Shown: positions 1 to 11,277 of the stretch, one piece after another
Layout: every line of letters starts with the position of its first letter
Numbering within the stretch: the stretch's first letter is position 1
Assembly (NCBI RefSeq): GCF_000507145.1
Contig: NZ_AYTO01000007.1
Location: forward strand, 248,001 to 312,000
DNA from: Bacillus tequilensis KCTC 13622
GTDB taxonomy: Bacteria > Bacillota > Bacilli > Bacillales > Bacillaceae
DNA length: 64,000 bases
Reading direction: 5' to 3'
Position numbers and translations under genes: made by a program
Notes under the pieces: generated by a model
The model's input: the letters and a program-made list of their open reading frames with translations, nothing else
The model's database searches: none
What the model was told of the DNA's origin: nothing

Positions 1-801
1 TTCAACCGCCGACTCGGCAATTTTCATTGAATTGATGCCAATGACTTTCCCGTCCAAATTTAACAAAGCGCCGCCGCTGTTTCCAGGGTTAATGGCCGCA
101 TCTGTTTGGAGAACCTCTGCATTCCAGTCAGGCTGTCCATCGTCGTTCGAATCGACCGGAATTGCCCTCTCCGTACCCGAGATGACGCCTTGTGTGACAG
201 AGCCCGCAAACTCAAGGCCTAACGGGTTCCCGATTGCGATAACCGGCTCACCGGATTTGACTTTATCTGAATTTCCAAAGTCTGCGACGGCTTTTATCTT
301 GTCGCTTTTCACACGTAAAACGGCAAGATCCATCAGCTGGTCGCTGCCGACAAGTTTAGCCGATACACGTGAGCCGTCTTTCAGGCTGATTTCAATTTGC
401 GAAGCACCCTCAATGACATGATGGTTGGTCACGACATAAGCGGAGTTGTCATTTTTCTTATAAATGACGCCGGAGCCGCTCCCAGCCTCGCCGCTCTCTC
501 CCCAAATATCTGTTTTTTGGATGTTCACAACCCCGACAACGGCCGGCGAGACATTGCTGACAATCTTGGTGACTGCATTATTGACACTGACATTCACCGT
601 CCGGATTGATTCCCGGCCATTGTTCTGCCGCTGATCCAGGGCGCCCGTATCTAACCCTTCATTTGAAAGATACGGCATGATAAACGCCATTAATATGGCA
701 CCGACAATCACACCAATCAGACTAGAAAGAAAATATCCTTTTTTGCTTCTTTTTGGCTGTTCAGGAGCAGTATGTTCTTCCTCACGATCGTAATCCACCA
801 T
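1..801 (-). CDS. htrC: HtrA-family serine protease HtrC/YyxA (C-terminus off the window)
   Basis: Membrane-anchored S1C (trypsin-like) protease. The visible 267 residues show a cytosolic N-terminus rich in charge, one membrane segment at about residues 24-44, and a protease domain outside the membrane. The triad is readable: His in TNHHVIEG (about residue 127), Asp in QLMDLAVL (about 158) and Ser in NPGNSGGAL (about 241). The PDZ domain expected after the protease domain lies beyond base 1. The start is the ATG at 801, preceded by an AAAGGATGG ribosome site. It sits downstream of walJ in the same direction, as in B. subtilis, where the paralogues HtrA and HtrB handle secretion stress. The specific substrate is unknown to me. 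Confidence 0.93.
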   Translation of the reverse strand, partial: MVDYDREEEHTAPEQPKRSKKGYFLSSLIGVIVGAILMAFIMPYLSNEGLDTGALDQRQNNGRESIRTVNVSVNNAVTKIVSNVSPAVVGVVNIQKTDIWGESGEAGSGSGVIYKKNDNSAYVVTNHHVIEGASQIEISLKDGSRVSAKLVGSDQLMDLAVLRVKSDKIKAVADFGNSDKVKSGEPVIAIGNPLGLEFAGSVTQGVISGTERAIPVDSNDDGQPDWNAEVLQTDAAINPGNSGGALLNLDGKVIGINSMKIAESAVE

Positions 802-882
802 ATTCCATCCTTTCCAAGAACGTTAATATGGTTATATTGTGGGTTAGAAGCTCCTATAATAGTCATCATTTATATAGAAAAA

Positions 883-1677
883 TTATACAGCGCAAAGCGG
901 AGTAGCCTTCTTCGGATCGGTGTCATACAACTCAAATGTCTCACCCGTCACAAATCCTTTAGACGCCAATGTCTGCTGTACAGACATTCTCGCCAGCTCC
1001 TTCATGTTGTTGTCCTGGCTCAAATGCGCAAGGTAAATACGTGACGTCTCGTCGCCAATGACATCTGTCATCGCCAAGGCGGCATCTTCATTTGAAACGT
1101 GCCCGACGTCACTTAAAATCCGCCGCTTAATGCTCCATGGATATCTTCCCATTTGCAGCATGCCGACATCGTGATTGCTTTCAAACACAAACACATTCGC
1201 TGAGCGGATAATCCCTTTCATCCGATCGCTGACGTATCCCGTATCTGTCATTAATGCGAGCTTTCGGCCATTATAATGGAACACATAAAACATCGGCTGC
1301 GCCGCGTCGTGGGAAACGCCGAACGATTCGACATCAAGTCCGCCGAACGACTTGACCGTCTCCATCGGAAACACAAACTTTTGATCGGTGTCTATTTTGC
1401 CGATCTGATTCTCCATCGCTTTCCATGTTTTCTCATTCGCATAGATCGGAAGCTTGTACTTTCTGGCGACCACGCCGAGCCCCTTGATATGGTCACTATG
1501 CTCATGCGTGACAAAAATGCCGTCTACCTGATCCAGTTTACGCCCGATCTGCGCCATCAGCCCATCCATGGCTTTCCCGCTCAAACCGGCGTCCACTAAA
1601 AATGCGTGATCCTCTGTTTCGAGGTAAAACGCATTTCCCGTACTCCCGCTCGCAAGTACGCTAAATTGCAAGCCCAT
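883..1677 (-). CDS. walJ: metallo-beta-lactamase-fold hydrolase WalJ (YycJ)
   Basis: Metallo-beta-lactamase-fold protein of 264 residues, the usual length. The zinc/manganese motif [10 protein letters not shown] is near residue 60, and further metal ligands are in FGVSHD and LMTDTGY. WalJ homologues are MBL-fold exonucleases that link WalRK signalling to coordination of cell division with replication; the precise reaction in vivo is inferred. The ATG at 1677 is chosen over the upstream GTG because GGAG lies 8 nt before it. It is the fifth gene of the leftward wal operon and starts about 20 bp after walI. Its stop codon lies in a TATAAT-like sequence that could also serve a promoter for htrC. 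Confidence 0.93.
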   Translation of the reverse strand: MGLQFSVLASGSTGNAFYLETEDHAFLVDAGLSGKAMDGLMAQIGRKLDQVDGIFVTHEHSDHIKGLGVVARKYKLPIYANEKTWKAMENQIGKIDTDQKFVFPMETVKSFGGLDVESFGVSHDAAQPMFYVFHYNGRKLALMTDTGYVSDRMKGIIRSANVFVFESNHDVGMLQMGRYPWSIKRRILSDVGHVSNEDAALAMTDVIGDETSRIYLAHLSQDNNMKELARMSVQQTLASKGFVTGETFELYDTDPKKATPLCAV

Positions 1678-1696
1678 GTGTCTCACTCCATTATTT

Positions 1697-2539
1697 TCAT
1701 TGATCTGTATCTAAAATCGTACTTTCCAAAGCATTCACAGTAAAATACTCTTGCACTGTCTTTTTCTCGCCGTTCACTTTTTTATCGTACTCGACCGTAA
1801 CTCTCCATACCGGCGCCAGCACCTGCGTACTTGTCAGCGGATATTGCGCGACGTAGCCAAATTTGACGCTCTTTATCGTGCAGTATTCTTTTAGCTGGTT
1901 TTGATAGTACAATAGCTCAACCGCATCCATTTCCGTAATTAAGCTTTCTTTCTGAATTTGCTTGAAGGTCTCAAGCGTCGTTTGGTCATACGACACAGCC
2001 TCGTTTTTATCGTTTACGTGCAGCACCACTTGCCCGATCATATTAGAGGAGTTGTCGGTCTTCTGGTAAATATAATTGCCTTCATACGTTTGGAAGAAAA
2101 TAATCTCTTTCTTCGATTTATCAACCTTCCAAAGCTTATATTTTTCGCCGTCTTGGATGTTCGAAGACACAAGTGCCTGAGCATCGTCCTCTATATTTTT
2201 CTTTGATAGGGCGATCGGATTTGTGAACTTCATTTTGAGGTTCGTTACTTTATGGTCATCACTAGGCATGTCCATCAAAGGTTTTTGATCCTTCAGCGCC
2301 TCAATGTCTTCCTTGGTGAAGGCCTTTTGATTTGCTGTGATCCGATAGCCTTCTGTTGCTTCCTTATTCAAGGCTTCATACGTGATATGGTCGGCCTTCA
2401 TATCATGCTCGACATCATTTTTAATGACCTCATATTCTTTGCTGGTAGCCTGCCATTTTTGAAAAAACTGATATCCTAAGAAAATATCTAAAATGAGGAA
2501 GGCAACGATGAAGATTGATTTTGTCTTATTCCACTCCAC
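1697..2539 (-). CDS. walI: WalI (YycI), membrane regulator of the WalK kinase
   Basis: A bitopic membrane protein of 280 residues. The N-terminal helix at about residues 7-24 holds it in the membrane and the rest lies outside the cell. With WalH it forms a complex that restrains the sensor kinase WalK through contacts between transmembrane helices, as established in B. subtilis. The start overlaps the end of walH by 14 bp, which suggests translational coupling. The extracellular part carries the YycI (two-domain) fold, recognised by order and sequence rather than by a catalytic motif. No enzymatic residues are expected. Confidence 0.93.
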   Translation of the reverse strand: MEWNKTKSIFIVAFLILDIFLGYQFFQKWQATSKEYEVIKNDVEHDMKADHITYEALNKEATEGYRITANQKAFTKEDIEALKDQKPLMDMPSDDHKVTNLKMKFTNPIALSKKNIEDDAQALVSSNIQDGEKYKLWKVDKSKKEIIFFQTYEGNYIYQKTDNSSNMIGQVVLHVNDKNEAVSYDQTTLETFKQIQKESLITEMDAVELLYYQNQLKEYCTIKSVKFGYVAQYPLTSTQVLAPVWRVTVEYDKKVNGEKKTVQEYFTVNALESTILDTDQ

Positions 2540-3890
2540 TGTTTGCCCCCTCCTTCATTAATAAATCCTTTGTGATCGGCACAATTTTCCCATTTATTTT
2601 CATCGCCCAAACCGGTTCTAGTTCAACGAGAGGATCATCATTAGTTGATGTTGACACCAATTGATAAGCAAGGAAGATCTGATCAATCTTGTCCGTATCG
2701 TATTTGGTTTGTTTAGAAAGCAGCATCTTCACTTCGCTGCCGCTCATCAGCTCTGTCTCGCTTGTTTTGATCGGATTCGTTCCGAGACTGTAATTCGGCC
2801 GCTTATAGCTGAGAATATCATCGTTCGCCCATTGAACCATAATCGCCGATGTGGCTCCGAACGGTTTGGCAGTGCTGTTAATGACCGGCATCTGATCCAT
2901 AAAGATATAGAAACTCAGCTGCTGACTGTCATCGATATTGAAAAATTGATAGTGATCCGTCCAGCTTCCCGTATCCTCAAGGTATTTTTGGCTCTTTTTG
3001 ATTAATTCACCTGTTTGATAAGATGAGCTCTGCACTAAATTGCGCTGCTGGAATTGCACCTGACGCTGGCTTAGATTCACATCTAAACGGCTGATCCCAT
3101 CTGTCAGCACATTTCTGTTGTTGTAATTGGAATCTTCCCTTACAATGCTCGGATCGCTGAACAACGCCTGCTTAAAGGTGTTTGTTTTAATCGATTCTGT
3201 GACAAATTCTTTCTTGTTCATCGTAAGCGGTTTGTTCGACAGCAAAAACTCTTTCTTTGAGCCGATAGAGAACAAACTGAACGCCGGCATGTTTGACTGG
3301 CTGTTTCGCAAGTCATTCATGATGTTCCTGTAGTTCGCCGATTCAACGGTCACTTCCAGAATGAGCTGTTTGCTGAAAGACACCAAATAGATCTTCTTGT
3401 TCGCTTTCGTTTCATTAAATGGAATCAGTATATGATCAAACGAACTGTACTCAAACGACTGATTGGACCATTTAAAAAGCGTTTGGAAAACATCAATTGG
3501 AATCGTGTCATTGAATTGCAAATCAAGCTTCGCTTCAGAACTGCCTATTCCATAAAACCAGCTCTTGAATCCAGTCTTGTCATACTGATCTGAAATATCC
3601 TTAATGCCTTTTACATCCCAGTTCGGCAAGTCAGACCACACTTCTTCATAGAGATCGTTATCCACTTTATAATGAGCGCCGTCATCATGGATAAACATGT
3701 CCCTCGGCCTTACCGTTTCAGACAGCTTTTGGGTGGTTTTTTCGATTTTATGTTTCTCACGCACCGTAGACTCTGTTGATGAAGAGCTTTCAGAGAAGTT
3801 TGGCTGGAACGTCCATATCCCCCATGTAAACACAAGACTGATGATGACAAGTACCGTTAGTAATACCGTTTTTATATTTTCACGCTTCAT
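2526..3890 (-). CDS. walH: WalH (YycH), membrane regulator of the WalK kinase
   Basis: A 454-residue protein with one N-terminal membrane helix (about residues 8-26) and a large extracellular YycH domain. It is the partner of WalI in negative control of WalK. The start MKREN (ATG at 3890) overlaps the end of walK by 11 bp, and walI overlaps its own end, so walK, walH and walI look translationally coupled. Length and sequence fit B. subtilis WalH (about 455 residues). No catalytic motifs are expected or seen. Confidence 0.93.
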   Translation of the reverse strand: MKRENIKTVLLTVLVIISLVFTWGIWTFQPNFSESSSSTESTVREKHKIEKTTQKLSETVRPRDMFIHDDGAHYKVDNDLYEEVWSDLPNWDVKGIKDISDQYDKTGFKSWFYGIGSSEAKLDLQFNDTIPIDVFQTLFKWSNQSFEYSSFDHILIPFNETKANKKIYLVSFSKQLILEVTVESANYRNIMNDLRNSQSNMPAFSLFSIGSKKEFLLSNKPLTMNKKEFVTESIKTNTFKQALFSDPSIVREDSNYNNRNVLTDGISRLDVNLSQRQVQFQQRNLVQSSSYQTGELIKKSQKYLEDTGSWTDHYQFFNIDDSQQLSFYIFMDQMPVINSTAKPFGATSAIMVQWANDDILSYKRPNYSLGTNPIKTSETELMSGSEVKMLLSKQTKYDTDKIDQIFLAYQLVSTSTNDDPLVELEPVWAMKINGKIVPITKDLLMKEGANSGVE

Positions 3891-5715
3891 CCCAATCATC
3901 CTCTTGTTCCTCTTTATATGGAAGAGTAAATGTAATCGTCGTGCCTTTTCCTTCTATGCTGTCCGCCCAAATATCTCCGCCGTGCGCCTGAACCATTTCT
4001 TTTGCAATCGCCAGTCCCAGACCGGTGCCGCCGAGCTTTCTCGTTCTTGCTTTATCCACCCTATAGAAACGGTCAAAAACCTTTTCGACATCTTTTTTCG
4101 GAATGCCGATCCCTTCATCCTTGACGCTGATGTAAAGGAGTTCTTCCTCTTCGTTAACATCAATGGAGAACGTGACATGTCCGCCTTCCGGTGAGTATTT
4201 TAGAGCGTTGGAAATAATATTATCGAGCACTTGGGTAATTTTATCCTGGTCAATCTCGACATACAGCTCTCTGTCCGGCAGATTACGGATAAATTCCACA
4301 TGCTGTTCTTTTGTCATTTCGAAACGGTCAATAATAAGCGACATAAACCGGACAATCTGAATCCATTCCCGGTTAAATTGATAATCCTTGCTGTCAAATT
4401 TCGAAAGCTGAAGCAGGTCATTGACAAGCCGGATCATACGCTCGGTTTCATTTTGCGTCACCATTAAGAAGCGCGGAGCAATGTCTTTATTTTCCCACGC
4501 CCCTTCAGCTAACGCCTCTAAATAACTGCGCATTGTCGTGAGCGGCGTGCGCAGCTCGTGTGATACGTTCGCGACGAATTCTCTGCGTTCCTGATCTATT
4601 TTCTCCTGTTCGGTTACATCGTAAATGACAGCGATTAAACCATCAATTTTGCCATGCTCCCTTTGAATCACAGAGAAATTCACGCGAAGCACCGTTAATT
4701 GATCATCGCGCTCAATTTCAAGCAGCATCGAATCCTGCTGCTCCACTAAATCTTCAAACGTATAATTCTCTTGAAGCCCCAGCAAGCTCGTAATCGGCAT
4801 TTCTAAGGCTGTTTCACGTGAAACGTTCAACAGCTCCAGTGCCGGACTGTTTAAGAGAATAATCGCTCCGTTTCGGTTTGTGGCGATAACGCCGTCTGTC
4901 ATATAGGCAATAACAGAGGCAAGCTTTCTGCGTTCTCCTTCCGTCATCGCCTGGGCATCTTCAAGCTCTCTCGTTAAGTGATTAAACGTAGTGGCGAGCT
5001 GACCAATTTCATCATGCCCGTACTTTTTAACCTTCCTCGAGAAATTCCCTTTCGCAAGCTCCATCGCCTGCTTTCTCATATCCGAAAGCGGATGGGTAAT
5101 GGTCCTTGCCAGAAAAATACCGAGAAGAGCCGTCAAAACGAGTGCCAAACCAGTGCCGGACGCCAGAATCGTGTTGATCGTCTTCATTTGATTAAAGACA
5201 TCTTCCATACTGGCGACAACATAGATCGCGCCGACAACCTCTTGGTTTTCAGTCATGACGGGCTTCGCGGAAATGAGAACTCTGATTTTGCTTTTCGGGT
5301 CATAGTACTTTCTTAAATACGATTGTTTAGTAGAAAAAATTCTTTTAAAGATCAGATCGGTCGTTTGTTTCCCTGCCACTTCTTCGCCGTACGGCTTCGA
5401 AGAACCGACCACTTCATAGCTTTTATCTACAAAACTAATTTCCCGCACTTCATCACTTTTCGTGAAGTCATTCAAAATACGGCTGACGTCATCCTTGATG
5501 ACAGAGTTGTCATTATCGCTTTTATATTCTTGTTCGATATAGTAAGAAAGGTTGTCGATTCGCTGATTAAGCGATTGTTCATAAGAGTTAATCAGCGATT
5601 TCTCTACCTGATTGACAAAATACACACCAATGATTTGCATGGCAATGATAATCAAAAGCACATAAATCAAGGTAATCTTAAATTGGATCGAGCGAAAAAA
5701 ACCAACCTTATTCAT
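3880..5715 (-). CDS. walK: essential cell-wall sensor histidine kinase WalK (YycG)
   Basis: The 611-residue kinase has the standard order: membrane helix at about 12-32, extracellular PAS-like sensor domain, second helix at about 184-204, HAMP, cytoplasmic PAS (about 260-330), HisKA and HATPase. The phospho-accepting His is in NVSHELRTPL (about residue 391). The ATPase boxes are DNIISNALKYSP, DEGIGIP and GTGLGLAIAKE. WalK phosphorylates WalR to tune autolysin genes to wall synthesis. It lies 7 bp after walR. The gene carries a parS-like site at 4810-4825, so it doubles as a Spo0J/ParB loading site. Confidence 0.97.
   Translation of the reverse strand: MNKVGFFRSIQFKITLIYVLLIIIAMQIIGVYFVNQVEKSLINSYEQSLNQRIDNLSYYIEQEYKSDNDNSVIKDDVSRILNDFTKSDEVREISFVDKSYEVVGSSKPYGEEVAGKQTTDLIFKRIFSTKQSYLRKYYDPKSKIRVLISAKPVMTENQEVVGAIYVVASMEDVFNQMKTINTILASGTGLALVLTALLGIFLARTITHPLSDMRKQAMELAKGNFSRKVKKYGHDEIGQLATTFNHLTRELEDAQAMTEGERRKLASVIAYMTDGVIATNRNGAIILLNSPALELLNVSRETALEMPITSLLGLQENYTFEDLVEQQDSMLLEIERDDQLTVLRVNFSVIQREHGKIDGLIAVIYDVTEQEKIDQERREFVANVSHELRTPLTTMRSYLEALAEGAWENKDIAPRFLMVTQNETERMIRLVNDLLQLSKFDSKDYQFNREWIQIVRFMSLIIDRFEMTKEQHVEFIRNLPDRELYVEIDQDKITQVLDNIISNALKYSPEGGHVTFSIDVNEEEELLYISVKDEGIGIPKKDVEKVFDRFYRVDKARTRKLGGTGLGLAIAKEMVQAHGGDIWADSIEGKGTTITFTLPYKEEQEDDWDEA
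4810..4825. other. parS site inside walK
   Basis: The 16-bp palindrome TGTTTCACGTGAAACG differs from the consensus TGTTNCACGTGAAACA only at the last base. ParB (Spo0J), encoded at 55.4 kb in this window, binds such sites and spreads to load SMC condensin. A parS inside yycG (walK) is known in B. subtilis, which supports function despite lying in coding sequence. Confidence 0.9.
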
Positions 5716-5722
5716 AGGGGCA

Positions 5723-6430
5723 TTAGTCCTGTTCTGGGTTTCTCAAGTAATAACCGACGCCGCGGCGTGTGACAATCCAATTCGGATGGCTCGGATTGTC
5801 CTCGATTTTTTCACGAAGCCGGCGGACTGTTACGTCAACCGTTCTGACATCGCCGAAGTAATCATAGCCCCAAACGGTTTGAAGCAAATGTTCACGGGTC
5901 ATCACTTGTCCGATATGTTTTGCTAAATAATGAAGCAATTCGAACTCACGATGAGTCAATTCGATTGTTTCATCTCGTTTTGATACGACGTACGCGTCAG
6001 GGAAGATGACGAGAGAGCCGATATGAATATCGTTAGAGGACGGCTCTTCCTCCGCAGGCGCTGTTGTCAGCTGGCGGCGCAGGTTCGCTTTTACACGTGC
6101 CAGGAGCTCGCGTGTGCTGAATGGTTTTGTGACATAGTCATCAGCACCGATTTCAAGCCCGATGACCTTGTCAATTTCTGAATCCTTCGCCGTCAGCATA
6201 ATGATCGGCATATCGTATTTCTTTCTGACTTCACGGCATACTTCAACGCCGTCTCTATTAGGAAGCATAATATCTAAAAGAATTAAATCAGGCTGAAGCT
6301 CTTCTACCATTTCAACGGCTTCATTTCCATCGTAGGCACAGTGCACTTCATAGCCTTCTTTTCTTAAGTTAAATTCCAATATATCTGCAATCGGTTTTTC
6401 ATCATCTACTACAAGGATCTTTTTATCCAT
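5723..6430 (-). CDS. walR: essential response regulator WalR (YycF)
   Basis: OmpR/PhoB-type regulator of 235 residues. The receiver domain is at 1-120 with acidic pocket VVDDE, phospho-Asp in LILLDIMLP (about 53) and switch Lys in VTKPF. The winged-helix DNA-binding domain covers about 130-235 ([10 protein letters not shown] ... [13 protein letters not shown]). WalR controls autolysins such as LytE and CwlO and the wall-modifying genes. Two ATGs stand side by side at 6433 and 6430 after a good AGGAGG; the second gives the usual 235 residues. It is the first gene of the walRKHIJ operon, with a promoter at 6524-6552. Confidence 0.96.
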   Translation of the reverse strand: MDKKILVVDDEKPIADILEFNLRKEGYEVHCAYDGNEAVEMVEELQPDLILLDIMLPNRDGVEVCREVRKKYDMPIIMLTAKDSEIDKVIGLEIGADDYVTKPFSTRELLARVKANLRRQLTTAPAEEEPSSNDIHIGSLVIFPDAYVVSKRDETIELTHREFELLHYLAKHIGQVMTREHLLQTVWGYDYFGDVRTVDVTVRRLREKIEDNPSHPNWIVTRRGVGYYLRNPEQD

Positions 6431-6523
6431 CATTTTGATTTTCCTCCTGCCAAATAACTTCATTTCATCTATATAACAATCGTTTCATCACTTATGGCCC
6501 ATGTAAAGAATGGGCACTTGTCT

Positions 6524-6552
6524 ATTATAACGGTTTAAGGTCAAAAGATAAA
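6524..6552 (-). promoter_or_regulatory. probable sigma-A promoter of the wal operon
   Basis: On the minus strand a perfect TATAAT (6524-6529) follows a poor -35 TTTATC (6547-6552) at 17 bp. It is the only good -10 in the 350 bp before walR and leaves about 90 nt of leader. The weak -35 suggests help from an activator or simply modest strength. Confidence 0.5.
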
Positions 6553-6705
6553 AAAAATAAAGGTTTAGAAAAAATACACATGTTTCACCTTTATCCGCCA
6601 ATTGTTTATCTTTTGTCATGCTGGTCACCTTTTTTTAAAAATTGATAACTTTACTGAAACCTCCCCTCACCGGAGTGCGTCTTTATCAAAGACGTCTTCT
6701 TCTTT

Positions 6706-6731
6706 AGAGCCGGCCGCAGGGCCGGTTCTCC
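6706..6731. repeat. GC-rich inverted repeat between walR and the tRNAs
   Basis: AGCCGGCC and GGCCGGTT flank a four-base loop, and CTCCCTTTTTC follows on the plus strand. It sits in the 385-bp gap between walR and tRNA-Phe, which otherwise shows no gene. It could stop plus-strand antisense transcription. The leftward tRNA transcript already has its own terminator at 6775-6810. Confidence 0.4.
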
Positions 6732-6774
6732 CTTTTTCTTCTATTATAACACTCCTCATGTTTGCCTTTTTCCC

Positions 6775-6810
6775 AAAAGAAAAAACGCACCTACGATTGC
6801 AGATGCGTTT
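6775..6810 (-). terminator. terminator of the tRNA operon
   Basis: On the minus strand a 12-bp stem (arms 6783-6794 and 6799-6810, with G-U pairs) with a four-base loop runs into a U-tract. It lies 7 bp after the 3' end of tRNA-Phe. Confidence 0.85.
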
Positions 6811-6816
6811 GGTAAG

Positions 6817-6889
<73 letters not shown>

Positions 6890-6924
6890 AAATATTTTAT
6901 TTTTCTCTACTGAGTAAAGTAAAA

Positions 6925-7001
6925 TGGCGGTCCGGACGGGACTCGAACCCGCGACCTCCTGCGTGACAGGCAGGCATTCTAACCAACTGAACTACCGGAC
7001 C
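6925..7001 (-). tRNA. trnY-Asp: tRNA-Asp (anticodon GTC)
   Basis: Cloverleaf with acceptor stem GGTCCGG/CCGGACC, discriminator G, anticodon GTC at 6965-6967 and an encoded CCA end at 6925-6927. Third gene in the leftward tRNA cluster. Confidence 0.95.
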
Positions 7002-7083
7002 TTACAGTAATTTGCCTGGAGAGCTGTCGTGTCAGCTCTCACAGACAAATAAGGAATTTAGCAATAACGCTAAAGTAAATCAA

Positions 7084-7155
7084 TGACCCGTACGGGATTC
7101 GAACCCGTGTTACCGCCGTGAAAGGGCGGTGTCTTAACCGCTTGACCAACGGGCC
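7084..7155 (-). tRNA. trnY-Glu: tRNA-Glu (anticodon TTC)
   Basis: A 72-nt cloverleaf with acceptor GGCCCGT/ACGGGTC (one G-U pair), discriminator A and anticodon TTC at 7120-7122. No CCA is encoded. Second gene of the cluster. Besides translation, Glu-tRNA feeds heme synthesis in Bacillus. Confidence 0.95.
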
Positions 7156-7164
7156 TTCACGAAA

Positions 7165-7240
7165 TGGTGAGCCATGAAGGACTCGAACCTTCGACCCTCT
7201 GATTAAAAGTCAGATGCTCTACCAACTGAGCTAATGGCTC
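7165..7240 (-). tRNA. trnY-Lys: tRNA-Lys (anticodon TTT)
   Basis: A 76-nt cloverleaf with acceptor GAGCCAT/ATGGCTC, discriminator A, anticodon TTT at 7205-7207 and an encoded CCA. It is the first gene of the leftward cluster, only 9 bp before tRNA-Glu. Confidence 0.95.
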
Positions 7241-7421
7241 TTAAAGATGTCGGAGTTTCTATAGAGCAAACGACTTAGAAAATATTCTCATCTTGTACTC
7301 TATTGAAGCAGTTTCCGTAACAACGAGATTTATAATATCACGAACAAATAGAAGTGGCAATAACTTTTTTGGTTTTTTTTCATATTTTTTTCTCAAGCCA
7401 ACTTATATGCGGCTTTCAAAC

Positions 7422-7448
7422 AAAAAAGGCCCCTGAGTGAGGGGCTTT
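7422..7448 (-). terminator. purA terminator
   Basis: GCCCCTCACTCAGGGGC followed by a U-run on the minus strand, 15 bp after the purA stop codon. The remaining 180 bp up to tRNA-Lys are A+T-rich and must hold the tRNA promoter; I could not pick one with confidence. Confidence 0.85.
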
Positions 7449-7462
7449 CAAGCAAAATCTAT

Positions 7463-8770
<1,308 letters not shown>

Positions 8771-8838
8771 TTAACCTTTCAAAACGATTCTATTCAAACA
8801 AATCAAGTTTATCAGTGAAGAAACAGAAAGTCAATTGT

Positions 8839-8851
8839 AAATCCGAACATT
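8839..8851 (+). promoter_or_regulatory. PurR operator (PurBox) upstream of purA
   Basis: AAATCCGAACATT fits the PurBox consensus AWWWCCGAACWWT at every position. PurR operators come as inverted pairs; a degenerate partner with TTCGTTCG is at 8871-8878. It lies about 85 bp before purA, as expected for PurR repression when adenine is present. Confidence 0.7.
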
Positions 8852-8960
8852 AAATTATTGTAAATCTATATTCGTTCGCTTTCATTCGTTTTATAAGCGT
8901 TTTCTCACTGATTTTTCATAAAAAGCTTGTGAAACTTTTGTCCTTTAGCACAAAAAAGAA

Positions 8961-9380
8961 TCATTTGCCGGACAGCCCTTTTGTATTCATAAAAACGACT
9001 CGCCAGCCGTCCGGATCCTCTATCGTCACGCCGCCATGGCTCCAGTAAGGATTCTCTGGTTCAACCTCTTGATAGCCCATGTGCTTCAGCTTTGAAGTGA
9101 TCGCTGTCAGTTCATCTGCATCCGGAACATAAAAGACAAGGAGGCTGTCAGGATGGGGGACGGGAGCAGTGCTTTCCCCCTCATACTGGGTGAATTCCAA
9201 ATGATAATCGGCATGTGGAAGGCCGAACATCACACCGTCATATCCGTTATGCTGCGAAAATTCTCCTATTCGTTTCAAGCCCAGCCCCTCTTCATAGAAC
9301 CGAACGATCTCTTGAAGCTGGCCTGTAGGACGCGCAATCCGTATTTGCGCTGCGTGAAAAGATGAAAACCGATTTCCCAT
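8961..9380 (-). CDS. yycE: glyoxalase-fold protein YycE
   Basis: A vicinal-oxygen-chelate (glyoxalase/bleomycin-resistance/dioxygenase) protein of 139 residues. The paired beta-alpha-beta-beta-beta repeats are visible: AAQIRIARP...FYEEGLGL and DADELTAITSKL...EDPDGWRVVFM, the second ending in the typical DPDG. Metal ligands probably include the His of RIARP-side strands and the Glu in HLEF. The start at 9380 follows AAAAGGAGATGG; the reading frame extends further upstream without a better start. Substrate unknown. Confidence 0.85.
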   Translation of the reverse strand: MGNRFSSFHAAQIRIARPTGQLQEIVRFYEEGLGLKRIGEFSQHNGYDGVMFGLPHADYHLEFTQYEGESTAPVPHPDSLLVFYVPDADELTAITSKLKHMGYQEVEPENPYWSHGGVTIEDPDGWRVVFMNTKGLSGK

Positions 9381-9467
9381 GTTACCATCTCCTTTTTTCT
9401 TTATTTTATTAAAACGTTTCCAAATCCACATCGGCTGAGGGGACGGTATTTCTTCCATCTGATGAAC

Positions 9468-9499
9468 GAAAAAAACCCCAAGATCAGCTCTTGGGGTTT
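9468..9499 (-). terminator. dnaC terminator
   Basis: An 11-bp stem (AAACCCCAAGA / TCTTGGGGTTT) followed by a U-run on the minus strand, overlapping the end of dnaC. Confidence 0.85.
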
Positions 9500-10862
9500 A
9501 TGCGCCGGGCGGAACACCTGCGTCATCAAAACGCCGTTCCAGGTTGACGAATTTGTTATATTCTTTTACGAACGCAAGAGACACGGTTCCTACCGGGCCG
9601 TTACGCTGTTTGGCAATAATGATTTCGATAATGTTTTTATTCTCGGTTTCTTTGTCATAGTAGTCATCACGGTAAAGGAACGCGACAATATCAGCATCCT
9701 GCTCGATACTTCCTGATTCCCGGATATCAGACATCATCGGACGTTTATCCTGACGCTGCTCAACGCCCCGAGAGAGCTGAGAAAGCGCGATAACAGGAAC
9801 TTGCAGCTCCCTGGCGATCGACTTGAGTTCACGGGAAATTTCTGATACTTCCTGCTGTCGGTTGTCCTTTGAACGCCCGCTTCCCTGAATCAATTGCAGA
9901 TAGTCGATCAAAATCATGCCAAGTCCGCTTTCCTGCTTCAAACGGCGGCATTTGGCACGGATTTCACTCACGCGGATACCCGGTGTATCATCGATGTAAA
10001 TCCCGCTGTTCGACAGGCTTCCCATCGCCATCGTCAGCTTGCCCCAATCCTCTTCCGTCAAGTTACCGGTACGAAGATTTTGGGCATTAATGTTTCCTTC
10101 AGCACAGAGCATACGCATGACGAGCTGCTCTGCCCCCATCTCAAGACTGAAAATCGCTACGCTCTCGTCGGTCTTGGTCGCCACATTTTGTGCGATGTTC
10201 AGGGCAAAGGCTGTTTTCCCCACTGACGGACGGGCAGCCACAATGATTAAGTCATTGCGCTGGAACCCCGCAGTCATCCGGTCAAGCTCAGTAAACCCTG
10301 TCGGAATTCCCGTAATATCGCCTTTTCGATTGTGAAGCTGTTCGATATTGTCATAGGTCTGAACTAGGACGTCCTTAATATTTTGGAAGGCGCTCGTATT
10401 TTTGCGCTGCGCTACTTCCATAATCGTTTTTTCCGCTTCACTGAGTAAATCCTCGACCTCATCCTCACGGGTATACCCGTCTTGAGCAATGGTTGTCGCT
10501 GTTCTGATTAACCTGCGAAGAATCGATTTTTCCTCAACAATTTTCGCGTAATATTCTATGTTAGCCGCTGTCGGCACCGAGTTTGCGATATCTGTCAGAT
10601 ACGATATGCCGCCCACTTCTTCCAGCAGGTCTGTGTTCGCAAGCTCTGACGTTACCGTAACCAGATCAACCGGTTCACCGCGGTCACCGAGCACCAGCAT
10701 CGCATTATAGATTTTTTGGTGGGACATTCTATAGAAATCATCTGGAATCAATACTTCTGAAGCCAGTGTTAAAGCAGACGGCTGTAAAAAAATAGCGCCT
10801 AACACGGCTTGTTCGGCTTCTATATTTTGCGGGGGAAGCCGATCATTCAAAAGGTCTGTCAT
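9498..10862 (-). CDS. dnaC: replicative DNA helicase DnaC
   Basis: The hexameric replication-fork helicase (named DnaB in E. coli), 454 residues. The N-terminal primase-binding domain covers about 1-150 and the RecA-like motor about 180-440. Walker A is ARPSVGKTAFAL, Walker B is MILIDYLQLI, and further motor motifs are in ALSQLSRGVEQR and DADIVAFLYR. Loaded by DnaI with DnaB/DnaD at the origin. The start at 10862 (MTDLL) gives the known length. Divergent from yycD with a 170-bp gap; no sharp promoter was assigned there. Confidence 0.97.
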   Translation of the reverse strand: MTDLLNDRLPPQNIEAEQAVLGAIFLQPSALTLASEVLIPDDFYRMSHQKIYNAMLVLGDRGEPVDLVTVTSELANTDLLEEVGGISYLTDIANSVPTAANIEYYAKIVEEKSILRRLIRTATTIAQDGYTREDEVEDLLSEAEKTIMEVAQRKNTSAFQNIKDVLVQTYDNIEQLHNRKGDITGIPTGFTELDRMTAGFQRNDLIIVAARPSVGKTAFALNIAQNVATKTDESVAIFSLEMGAEQLVMRMLCAEGNINAQNLRTGNLTEEDWGKLTMAMGSLSNSGIYIDDTPGIRVSEIRAKCRRLKQESGLGMILIDYLQLIQGSGRSKDNRQQEVSEISRELKSIARELQVPVIALSQLSRGVEQRQDKRPMMSDIRESGSIEQDADIVAFLYRDDYYDKETENKNIIEIIIAKQRNGPVGTVSLAFVKEYNKFVNLERRFDDAGVPPGA

Positions 10863-11031
10863 GCTAAGCACCGTCCTCTCATTAAAAAATCTCCAAATTC
10901 CATTCTACCATTTCTACAGAAAAAAAATAGAAAAAATGTCGGTTTCCTATTTTTTTCAGCTAGCCGATTGATTCGTTTCGGACAGTAACAAGGCGGGAAA
11001 AATGGAATAAAACGTGAGGGAGGTATAAAAA

Positions 11032-11232
11032 ATGAGGAAAGAATATGCGGTTACACCCAATGTTGATGCAGACGGCTGGTTTATTACGGTGGAGAATGTG
11101 GCGCCGACAGCTTTGTATACATCTAAAGACGCCGCAATTGAAAAAGCCAAACAGGTGGCAAAAGACAACAGTCCGTCAAAGCTTGTGATTTATGATCAGT
11201 TTAACAATGTGGAAGAAGAGCACTCATTCTAA
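11032..11232 (+). CDS. yycD: small conserved protein YycD
   Basis: A 66-residue protein of mixed charge with no membrane segment. It has a strong GGGAGG ribosome site 7 nt before the ATG and a terminator 4 bp after the stop, so it is a single-gene unit. It matches YycD of B. subtilis in place and length. Content is DUF2188-like: a beta-alpha layout with WFITVENVAPTAL followed by a helix of Ala/Lys-rich repeats and a final strand. DUF2188 is recalled, not searched. Function unknown. Confidence 0.8.
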   Translation: MRKEYAVTPNVDADGWFITVENVAPTALYTSKDAAIEKAKQVAKDNSPSKLVIYDQFNNVEEEHSF

Positions 11233-11233
11233 T

Positions 11234-11268
11234 GAAAAACCCCTTCGCTGCAGCGGGGGTTTTTTTCA
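11234..11268 (+). terminator. yycD terminator
   Basis: AAACCCC...GGGGTTT with an inner TTCGCTGCAGCG pairing and a run of seven T, directly after the yycD stop. Confidence 0.85.
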
Positions 11269-11277
11269 TGGATCGGC

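Noticed and set aside
32..609. Rightward frames opposite htrC
   Set aside because: Antisense shadows of the htrC coding sequence, without ribosome sites.
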